64,000 nucleotides of DNA. It comes from Russula earlei (Eukaryota > Basidiomycota > Agaricomycetes > Russulales > Russulaceae). The position numbers and the translations under genes are program-made. How positions within the stretch are numbered: position 1 is the first letter of the stretch; each line of letters starts with the position of its first letter. The DNA lies in NCBI GenBank assembly GCA_025769875.1, contig JAGFNK010000085.1:62001-126000 (forward strand), in the 5' to 3' direction. Positions 56,111 to 64,000 of the stretch are shown here, piece after piece. Under the pieces are notes generated by a model that had not been told where the DNA came from, made no database searches, and saw only the letters and a program-made list of their open reading frames with translations.

Positions 56111-57211
56111 GCGGGAGAGGGAGTTCCGAGAACTATAGTCCGACGGTTGAAGCTTCTACCACACAGACATCACTGCCCAGTTGAAAGAAGAGTCGTCGCA
56201 GCACACTGAGCGTTATGGTCGAGCCCTCATGCGCACCATCAAATTCCGCCCTGGTCGCAGCTCGGCGCGCGATCCAGAGACGCCGTCTCGCGAAAAGGAA
56301 TCTTCACCCGAACCGTCAGACTGCCCGGTCATGTCTCGTGCTTCCTTCTTCTGACGAGCAGGTCGCGCCCGCGACTGCTGCGGTGCTGCCGACATCACTT
56401 CGGTCGCGACATGGTGCCACGCGCCCCGACACTATTGGGCATAGAATGCCTGCGAGCACGAGTAAGGCTCGCAAAGTTATGCAGTGGTTCCGCTCGTGCA
56501 GCAAGGGCCATGGTCTCTCGACGACTGACGGAGGAACATCTGTGCCGCTGGGCAGGAAGCATACACGAAGCGTTCGCCGTCACGCGGGTGGTCGAGTAAT
56601 CCTAGTTTTATCCACTTTTGTAGGTTGTTCGCAGTACACGCAACCGATATGGTACGTTGCTGACCCAGATTGTGATTCACACCCGTGTACGACTCGTTCA
56701 CGTTTATATTAGGGGTCGATGTACGTCTCTTGTTAGGATCTTTCAATCAAGTTGTAGTAACTCGGTGAAACAGTCACTGCTATTGCATGGCCCGGCCTGC
56801 TGGTTTTCGACAGTGTAATATTCTCTCTCACTCTGTACAGGGCTATCAAGATTGGGAGAGGCATACGGCTCCTGGACGTGATTATCCGTGACTGTACGGC
56901 CTGTAAAGTGAAACGCTGAGCATGGAGGCTTAATAACCATCTTAGGTACCATATACTTCTCGTACGAGCCATTCTCTTGGTTCGCTGATAAGACTGACAG
57001 AGCACTCTTTATCATGAACATAGCGAATATTTTCAGCCTTCGGGTACGCCAGGATTGCATCTACCAGTTTTACTAGTATTCAACCTACACGTTCAATTTC
57101 CTTGGTTTTCCCCAGTTCGTTATCATGCATTCCTAGCACCCGAACCTCATTTTTACGCATGAAACCCCCGAACGCAGCCGTTGCTAGAAACGTCCACCAC
57201 GACACTCACTA
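56111..57211. other. Unassigned DNA after the CRINKLER-like gene
   Basis: Frames of 60-165 codons occur on both strands but none has recognisable domains. I see no RNA gene or repeat. Confidence 0.4.
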
Positions 57212-57535
57212 ATGTGTTCGTCTCCTCTCGACACTGGCATCCATTTCACCTCTGTACTGATGGCGGTGTCCAGGCTCTTCACCACCCTTGTATCCCGTCT
57301 CGTGCTGAATCTTCGTGAACAAAGCTCTGCCCTTGTGTGTTTACCCACATCAGTAGAGACGGAGCGGAGATTCCAGGCGCGCCTTCCACTCGCGCAGCAA
57401 TCGATGACGTCCCTCGGACCTATGTCATTCCGTCCAACAAGTCAATGTATGAAGCGTCCACGAGTGATATCACCGCAATGGCTCATTGACCTCGAAGTCC
57501 TTGTTAATGGCCACAAGGATCTCTTACGGATGTAG
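57212..57535 (+). CDS. Possible fragment of a membrane protein of unknown function
   Basis: A 107-codon frame with one hydrophobic stretch (SVLMAVSRLFTTLVSRLVLN) followed by LREQSSALVCLP. The pattern 'hydrophobic helix, SRxxLNLRE' resembles the end of the seven-helix DUF6533-type mushroom proteins, but the upstream helices are not visible. Could be chance. No clear start context or neighbours. Confidence 0.3.
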   Translation: MCSSPLDTGIHFTSVLMAVSRLFTTLVSRLVLNLREQSSALVCLPTSVETERRFQARLPLAQQSMTSLGPMSFRPTSQCMKRPRVISPQWLIDLEVLVNGHKDLLRM

Positions 57536-58023
57536 CGCCCTTGATACACATCGCTCCGAGACCGTTCTGTTCTGCAGCCCAGTCGGAAAAACGTGGTACG
57601 TGGCTAGGCTAGCCATCTGTAGGCGTACGATACGATACATGAGGTATGTCACTAATGTGTTATATATATACAATAAAGTCATCCGCACGAATCGCGGGTA
57701 GGGAAAAAATGCACACGGGTCAGCTTTCACCACTTCGGGTCTGATGACTTCGGGTCTGATAAATCCAACCGAAACTCAGAACGTCGCTCATCCCCTCCAA
57801 CTCACGTGTCACGCTTGTCGCGTTCAATTCTTCCCCGCAGTTGATGCACACGCTTTGAGGGACCCAAAGTGACGTCGCAAGCTGTGGCTGACAAGGGAGT
57901 TCATCAATGGCGCGTCGTTCGTGGGACGTACAGTAGGGCCCAGCCATGGCCATGGGGGCTGCTGCTTGCCTCCGGCTCCAACGGTCGCGAGCACGATGCG
58001 GGAGTGTTATTTCCGCCGTTGTT

Positions 58024-58774
58024 GTCCCACCACCCAACCTCGACCCCGAGTTGACTATGGTACGTCCTCCTCCATCCTCCCGACCCGACAACGACACTCA
58101 GCATACGAACGAAAAAAAAAAAACCAACCAACCAAAACAGGCTCTGCGGATGTCCAGTCCATGGCCCGCCCCAACGCCCCGCCCCAACCGCCACCGTGCA
58201 GCTGCGCCAGACGGTGCGCCGGTGCAACCTTCTCAGCCGGCGGCCGCCACTGACTGACGAAGGCGAAGAGGCGGACCTGCAGCAGGCGCTCGGGCTCTCC
58301 GAAGGTCGCGCCGTTCCCGACGTTGAGATGACCGAGGAACGTGAGAGGGAAGAGGATCTGACAGAGGAAGAGATGATTGCGTGGGCCGTCGCGATGAGCG
58401 TGCACCCCGAGGCGGAATCGGAAGAAAAGAAGCAAAGACTGGGCGATGTTTTCCGTGTCCACTCCCTCGTCATCTTGTGCAAACTGTATGGAAACCTGAC
58501 CCTCTGTGAGGAATGGCAGAAGGACTCAGGTGTGGATGATGCTGTAGCATCTGCATCTACTGGGACAAATGTTTTGAGAAAGAGAAAGCCAAACTGCCGA
58601 CCAAGTAATGTCTCATCATTCACTGAAGTGATGCACAATAACACGGTGCAATCTTCGGTGAATCACCTCTTATTTCAACGTGATCTCACCTATTCAAGGA
58701 GCACTACAAACGCGTCAAACACGCCGCTGCCAGTCTCTATCCAGCTGCCTTTGATTCCATGCCTGGCCCTGTAG
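58024..58774 (+). pseudogene. Rpn10 (26S proteasome ubiquitin receptor) C-terminal fragment
   Basis: Rpn10 recognises polyubiquitin through UIM motifs. NLDPELTM is joined across an 81 nt intron (58060-58140) to ALRMS, the classic first UIM. Then come DLQQALGLSEGR and EEEMIAWAVAMSV, two further UIM-like helices, then RLGDVF. The VWA domain that should precede (about 190 residues) is absent upstream, and the frame breaks at 58251-58258 (TGACTGAC; one extra T would explain it). After about 58470 the similarity ends and unrelated sequence follows, including a short protein-like run (EHYKRVKHAAASLYPAAFDS, 58699-58760, other frame). A truncated copy; the real Rpn10 gene must be elsewhere. Confidence 0.7.
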
Positions 58775-59159
58775 AGCCGCCTACAGCGCCTTCTAGTATT
58801 CCTTACACTGCACTGTAAGCCGGACCCATGCGTTCGCCAACCCTTCTCACTCAGCATCACATCTATATCGCCCTCCTCCCCGCCTCCCGTTCCCATTTTG
58901 CTCATATCTCTTGTAGAAGCCACCACCATCGCCACCACATCTCTGTCCATCGCTTCACTTGCACCATTCGTGTTCTGCCCCCTGTCTCCCCAGTGCACCA
59001 ATTCTCCGCTGTCCGACCCCCTTCCGCCAAGTTCCTAATGGCTGCCCTTTCTGCACGCAACCCAGACACCACCTCTGACGGTGAGATCCCAACCAGCAGC
59101 CCATGCCAAGGAACATCAGCGGATGCGGACTAAAGTACGCAGTCAACAGTTGGCTTGCC

Positions 59160-60862
59160 GCCGACAAATTTTCTATCGACTACTCAGCCCCCCTCGCCAG
59201 CGCCCGCCCTCGTCCCCGCCCCATCGCCCTCAGAGAGACGATGTAGTGACGCTCTGATCGAACGTGCAAAGGAAGGCCTTTTATTTCTCATCGAAGACTC
59301 TGATGCAGTCTCGTATGGAGAACAAGGGAACAAGGAGGATGTAATACCACAGTAGGACGCTCCAGTCACACCTCAAGGATGAGTCTCCAGACCGAGTGTA
59401 TGATATGGACGACGTTTTCTGCTATGTATGCACCATCTTTTCGTATCACATCCTCGAATGCAGAGCCGTACGCTACCGGGAACAGCAGGAAAGTCGCCAG
59501 CCAGCTGGCACAGTCTCGCCCACTATCGCCGTCCTCTCCGCCCGTTGTCGCCTCTGCTGCTCCAGTACTGCCCGCTGTGTCTATTTCACCAGCCGGCCCC
59601 CTCTCTCTGCCTCAGTTGCACCCATTGTAGCTTTCTCCACTGTCTCAGCCACAGCTGCCATCATCATTGCGCCGTCAACTCCATCAGTCTTGCCACTCGT
59701 GCCTTCGCCTTGTCTCCCATTGATTTAGCCTCATCGGTTTCCGCTCAAGTCTCAGGCTCTGCCATTGCTGCCATCACTCTGTCATCTGTTCTCACCTTCG
59801 CCTCAGATTCGTCAGCTTCACCCACCGTTCCGGTTTCGCCTGACGTCACCTCCCCTGCTTCATCTCAGATCGTCTCAGCTTCAGCCTCGATCACCGCTGT
59901 CGGCTCAGCTCAGTTCCCGGCCTCCATCTTGGTCTCACCCTCAGCCATCATCTCAGCGCTAGCCACCGCTGGCGCCACGGTTCTAGTTTCGCCTGACACC
60001 AGAATCGCAGCACCGTCGCCGTCCTTCGCTACCAGCATCATCAAGAAGGCCCCGGACTAGAGTCCAGCCACGTGCCAGCAGGAGACGCTGCCACCTCACC
60101 CAAGGAGACGCCGCCGACACCAACAGCACGCCGCCCTTCTCATCGTCCTACCTTCAACTCGCGCACCGTCATGCATGCATGCCATCACCACGTGCAGTGG
60201 AGGAAGCTGCTTCATCGCTATCGCAAGGCGCTGGCACGAGCAACGCGCAGGCCGGCCCTGTCGCCGACGCCATGCCACCTTACTCAGGACGACGAAGCCG
60301 ACACTACAACCGTGCCTGGAAACGCTGTGATGAGCGACGAAGCCGTCAAGCACGCCCCCACACACGCTTTGTCGGTACCTCTCACACCTCCTGCCCGGTC
60401 ACCTTTGCCACATCTCGCCTCAACGCATGACGACTCAGAGCACAGTGTTTCGTCGCCAGCTCACAGTAGTTCATGTCAGTCCAACCTTTCATCACAAAAG
60501 CAAGTTCTTTCTGCACGATGGAGGACCTTGGCTGGACTGAGCAACATTGACACCGCCTGGCGTCACCACGACACGTGACACGGAGCACATCCGCATGCAT
60601 GCATGTATCGTCTCCCGCCCTCTCGGCACGCCGTCCACTCCTGCCCCTTAGCACAACACCCTTTAATACACCACGATGTCCTCACGCGCACCGATATCCC
60701 CTCCTTTGACATCAGCCCTTGACCTTCCGCGCCTGCACGACTCCGACAATAGCTCACATGTGCAACACTCAAAACTTCTGCATTCAGGCGTTTGACCAGG
60801 GACGGTCAAGATTTCAACCCCCCGGGGGCTCTATCATTGATACAATAGAACTTTCCAAGGAC
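59160..60862 (+). mobile_element. Decayed gag-like/LTR retroelement copy
   Basis: Gag-like traces (DDVFCYVCTIFSYHILEC, compare VFDTLVKIFSQ) are followed by the same Ser/Ala/Pro/Val-rich stretch (210-codon open frame, 59428-60060). It contains the shared motif tttcgcctgacaccagaat and the terminal TQNFCIQAFDQGRSRFQPPGG. Matches to 23.3-24.9 kb and 9-10.7 kb are clear but imperfect. No pol. It ends about 100 bp before segmental duplication copy B starts. Confidence 0.55.
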
Positions 60863-60964
60863 AACTTGATGGTTCCAATACTCCTTCGGCTGTCGAGGTG
60901 ATGGATCTTAAATGTCAAAAGGTCACCGGCAAGGACTACTCATGCAGGTAAACCTCAATCTCCG

Positions 60965-61307
60965 TGTAAAGGACTTCGGGGTCTCCACGTCACAAGAAGA
61001 CACTGAGGGTGCGTCCACCGTGCAGATAATCGCCCTAGAACAGAGCAACACCACAGCGCTCTCCGTCCCAGAGAATAGCCCGGCGAGTTCCAGCACGCAC
61101 TTGGAGGGCGTTATGAGCCCGATGCCATCGTTCTATGTCCCCACGCCGTCCACCGCTTCTCCCGAGTCAACTCCCCCTCCTTCGTCGAATACTCACTACA
61201 TGCCATCCTGCGATGCGGCCAACTCCAGCAACCGCCGCGTCGGAGGTAGTTGGAAGGTTCCCTTCGCCGTTTCGCGACTCGCCTCTCCTATTCCCAGTTG
61301 CACCTGA
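60965..61307 (+). pseudogene. HMG-factor C-terminal tail copy
   Basis: 114 codons of the HMG gene's C-terminal end (from KDFGVSTSQEDTEGAS to SPIPSCT and stop) with a few substitutions, including SVSPE to TASPE. There is no HMG box and no promoter of its own. The frame stays open upstream to about 60912, so a short product is conceivable but unlikely. Confidence 0.85.
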
Positions 61308-62775
61308 TTCCAATCAATGCTTCAATTTGTCAACTCACCACAAACACGCCCTTATCCATATTCTCCACTCCTCATCTTGCACGCCATATGTATACAATAA
61401 TCATCCTATCCATTTTTCTTCAATCTGCAGCTTTCGTTGTTATCTTCCTCGCTGTCGTATGCTTTCTCTCGCCCTCCCCCAATCATACACTCCTCTCACC
61501 AATATCCCTACCTCCTACCTCCACGCACCGCGTGCTCTGGTGTCACCCTTCTGTGCATTTTATAGATCAGGGTTTGATGTCACCACTGGAACTTGGAGCA
61601 GCGCAAGATGTTTGTCGCGTCGTCCTGTCTGACTTGTCTACGTGTGTATCTCGGTCATCTACTCTGCGCTTTCTTCTGTCTGTACTTTTTCCATGGTGAT
61701 CCTACTTTACTCCCTTCCAAATCGTTTTTGGTCCCCCGCAGTTCCCCCCCGGAGAGGGATTCCGGGCCGTCGTCCATCATCCCTGCTTGCACTGCTATCA
61801 CGGACCCAACCTCATCACCCCGATTCACCACTTTCTACACTGATATTATCTCTTTTCGTCAGACCTTCTATATATATTTTATATTCTTCGGCGTCCTGTT
61901 GGTGCATCATTATCGTCAAACTCGCAAATTTATTTCTTGCATTGTTGATCGACCTTTGTCCATTCGCTATCGACCTATTCGCCTGAGAACGTGTCCCTCG
62001 TAAAGTAACTCGTGTTTCCCATGGGAGATAGGCAAGGAAATCTTTGTGACCCAAAGAGGATCAACACCTCCTTCCGAGAACTGAAGCCCCGCCACCGTGC
62101 CAGAACCTGATGCCTAAGGTCGCCAGTGCTTCGTCCCTCCTCGCAGTACCTTCGAGTTGTTTGGGTGGGCATATTGATATTGATGTGTCCGTCTCCTCTG
62201 CAATGCACGTCGGCACTTTCGAAAAGGACAACGTAGGACTCGCCTTCCCGTATATAGGCAATCCCTGCAAGGGATGACCTTACAGACTTAGGGAACCCAA
62301 GATCGGCAGAGCCTGGGGCCTTCCCTCGAATTTGCAAGTTTGGATCCACGCGTGTTCAAGTGGATTGGACCAACGCCTGGAGTGGCGTCCCTTTGACTCG
62401 GAGTTTGAAGTAGAACGGCTCGATCCGCGACTGTTTATATAAACATGCCTGTTTGTTTGTGATAACCACTGGTTGCTCATCTACTCCTCATCTACTAATA
62501 TGATCTCAATTCTCAAGCTGTTTGTGTATTCCTCTGAACTAGGCCACCTATTATTAGTCAAGATCAACAAGTCGGAGACCGTTTATGAGTTGAAAGAAGC
62601 CATTTTGCAAGAAAGCCCGAATATATTGAAAGATATCGACGCTGGCCAACTCAACCTCTATGTTGTCGATCTCCTTGATGACGAGCACATTGCAAAAGCT
62701 GCTGAAGAAGCCACTGAGGGTCAACAGCCGCTGAAATCATCTCACTCACTTGCCAGAGTATTCGAGACAGTTACT
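60965..62775 (+). repeat. Segmental duplication, copy B (1.81 kb)
   Basis: Inserted copy of 51933-53718. It begins mid-codon in the HMG reading frame and ends in the CRINKLER header. The left breakpoint lies next to the gag-like element; the right side reaches close to a copia-like LTR. Confidence 0.88.
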
Positions 62776-62844
62776 GTTGAACCGGAACCCGAACGGATCA
62801 AAGAAGGCGAAGACCTTCATACAAGGTTCAAGATCCGCTCATAG
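62500..62844 (+). CDS. CRINKLER header domain only (Ubl), truncated
   Basis: 114 residues with an intact CRINKLER N-terminal ubiquitin-like header: SILKLFVYSSELG, VKINKSETVYELKEAIL, DAGQLNLYVVDLLDDEH, QQPLKSSHSLARVFE. It lacks the nuclease-like and kinase-like parts found after copy A. The frame ends at 62842-62844, eight bases before a TG...CA LTR-like sequence, so the rest of the gene was probably cut off by that insertion. It could still make a short stand-alone header. The header in this copy is the better-preserved one. Confidence 0.75.
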   Translation: MISILKLFVYSSELGHLLLVKINKSETVYELKEAILQESPNILKDIDAGQLNLYVVDLLDDEHIAKAAEEATEGQQPLKSSHSLARVFETVTVEPEPERIKEGEDLHTRFKIRS

Positions 62845-62852
62845 ATGTTATG

Positions 62853-63322
62853 TGTTAGACAGAACTTTAGTATATGCACTTATGGCAATAGGGTTACGCA
62901 TACTATGCTATCTATCACAAGATGCAGCCTTATGCTGCATCTAGAACATTTCCACATCACGCGTCACTTAATGCGCAATATAGTGGACACCTGTAGTCAC
63001 CTCTTTTGGACTTAGGAACAGCCCTGGGTCATAGAGGTATAAATACCATACATGTAGACGAGTATACACATCACTCTACACCCCAATATCACTTGAGCAT
63101 TAGCACAACCTCTAAGGTGGGTTGCTTGGCCTGTTAGCTGCACTCTATGCTGCGCAACAGGTTATGGGCCCTGCAAGCCATGCGCCTTCATCAGCTGCAA
63201 CAATGGCGAAGCATCCCTGAAGCCTGCATGCTGCGGCGAGCTAGTCTACCCTATGGGGAGACTATGTCGGCTTGATTTAATACAAATACTCTTACTGACG
63301 ACCTCTAAGCCCTCTTCTAACA
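62853..63322. mobile_element. LTR-like sequence, 470 bp (TGTTAG...CTAACA)
   Basis: It begins TGTTAG and ends CTAACA (6 bp inverted ends), with a TATA box (ggtataaatacc, about 63032). It is followed at once by TCTACAATG and a short open frame (SSSQLRCETGNPW), as seen at the start of some copia-like elements. No matching target duplication is seen (left flank ttatg, right flank tctac), so it may be the 5' LTR of a truncated copy. Confidence 0.55.
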
Positions 63323-63563
63323 TCTACAATGTCGTCGTCTCAACTAAGGTGTGAAACAGGTAACCCCTGGGTAAATTTTCCTGAACCCCTACCCGTACCC
63401 ATGAACACCATACCCTTACAGATAAAGGGTATGGTTTCACCGTACATTGCTCGGGTTCACCGTTACTGGTACAGGTTCTATAATAACCATGGTATGTAAG
63501 AAAAAACCGCGGGTTTCACGTATGTATCACTAGCTAGTAAAATAAAAGAAGTACATAGTATAA
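63323..63563. other. Repetitive flank of the hAT element
   Basis: Contains clustered GGTTCACCGTTAC/GTTTCACCGTAC and GGGTATGG motifs that could be subterminal transposase-binding repeats of the adjacent hAT copy. The terminal inverted repeat was not pinned down. Confidence 0.35.
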
Positions 63564-64000
63564 CTAATCAAGCGAAATGTTCTTTTTCGACGACACTGCA
63601 GCCAACACATCATCAAACACAAGGAGACCACAATGGGCCCAGGAACCAAAGCAGAGAAAAGCTCGAATTGAACCCAATGAGAGATTATTGCGCGTGAATG
63701 GGAGAAGGTGACGGCCTTGTGAAAAAACCCGTTCAACAGCTGTTGAGGTGGCAGGGATACTGAGATAATCCAAAGCCATACAATGAAGGCTTGAATATAC
63801 GAAATGGTTGTTGTACCACCACTTCAGCGGATCTTTGACGTTTTCGACAGGGAGGCTCAAGTAGGCCTGGACCTCGTTCCGGCGGAGTTGGGTAGTGACA
63901 GAGAGATTACCAAATGATGTGTATCCTTTGTCGTTTGCTTCTTTCATTTGGGCTGAGTCTCGGTCCAGGTCATCAGTGGTAGGCTTCTCATACTTCGCGT
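63564..64000 (-). CDS. hAT-family transposase, C-terminal part, runs off the window edge
   Basis: The open frame on - continues past the right edge of the window. It contains the hAT dimerisation domain: NEVQAYLSLP, DPLKWWYNNHFVYSSLHCMA, YLSIPATSTAVERVFSQG, RNNLSLGSIRAFLCFGSW. The N-terminal BED finger and DDE core would lie beyond 64000. No stop is seen within the window before SSKKNISLD. It may be intact. Confidence 0.88.
   Translation of the reverse strand, partial: AKYEKPTTDDLDRDSAQMKEANDKGYTSFGNLSVTTQLRRNEVQAYLSLPVENVKDPLKWWYNNHFVYSSLHCMALDYLSIPATSTAVERVFSQGRHLLPFTRNNLSLGSIRAFLCFGSWAHCGLLVFDDVLAAVSSKKNISLD

Overview
The window looks like nuclear DNA of an Agaricomycete (mushroom-forming basidiomycete), possibly Polyporales-like. 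The evidence is 48-60 nt GT-AG introns, strong protein similarity of the conserved genes to basidiomycete families, CRINKLER-type genes, and a dense load of fungal transposons. All genes and functions are called from sequence and family knowledge only; no database search was run.

Layout. (1) 1-7.2 kb is a compact housekeeping block on + : a simple-repeat-rich leader, FGAM synthase (purine synthesis), a CsbD-like stress protein and sorting nexin SNX3. (2) About 7.2-30.4 kb is an accessory island. It holds a PD-(D/E)XK-like hypothetical gene, a gag-like/LTR retroelement on -, and three consecutive inverted-repeat elements: E1 at about 11.25-22.72 kb, E2 at about 22.73-25.70 kb and E3 at about 26.38-30.26 kb. 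E1 is a giant interrupted palindrome. Both of its arms carry a piece of a host acetyl-CoA synthetase gene with its introns still present, which points to DNA-level gene capture. A decayed Tc1/mariner-like copy sits only in the left arm, and a 965 bp solo LTR with a perfect 5 bp target duplication sits only in the right arm. (3) 30.5-50 kb returns to conserved genes: a 5'-incomplete hypothetical gene, a group I G-alpha subunit, a Dap1/MPR-type haem-binding cytochrome b5-like protein, a Sec2-like Rab GEF, a sphingolipid delta-4 desaturase, thymidylate synthase, a Zn2Cys6 transcription factor and a NIMA-family kinase. (4) 50-64 kb is mixed. It has an HMG-box regulator, a 1.8 kb segmental duplication of that gene's 3' end plus a CRINKLER header, a decayed CRINKLER-nuclease-kinase gene, an Rpn10 fragment, another gag-like fragment, a copia-like LTR, and a hAT transposase running off the right edge.

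How they work together. The conserved genes have unrelated core jobs: nucleotide synthesis (FGAM synthase, thymidylate synthase), vesicle traffic (SNX3, Sec2), sphingolipid and sterol chemistry (desaturase, Dap1), signalling and cell cycle (G-alpha, NIMA) and transcription (Zn2Cys6, HMG). Two themes recur. Several otherwise intact genes carry exactly one extra base (FGAM synthase, desaturase, Zn2Cys6 factor, HMG factor; also the Rpn10 fragment), which looks like an assembly or insertion-error signature unless proven real. Host-gene fragments are repeatedly found inside or beside mobile DNA.
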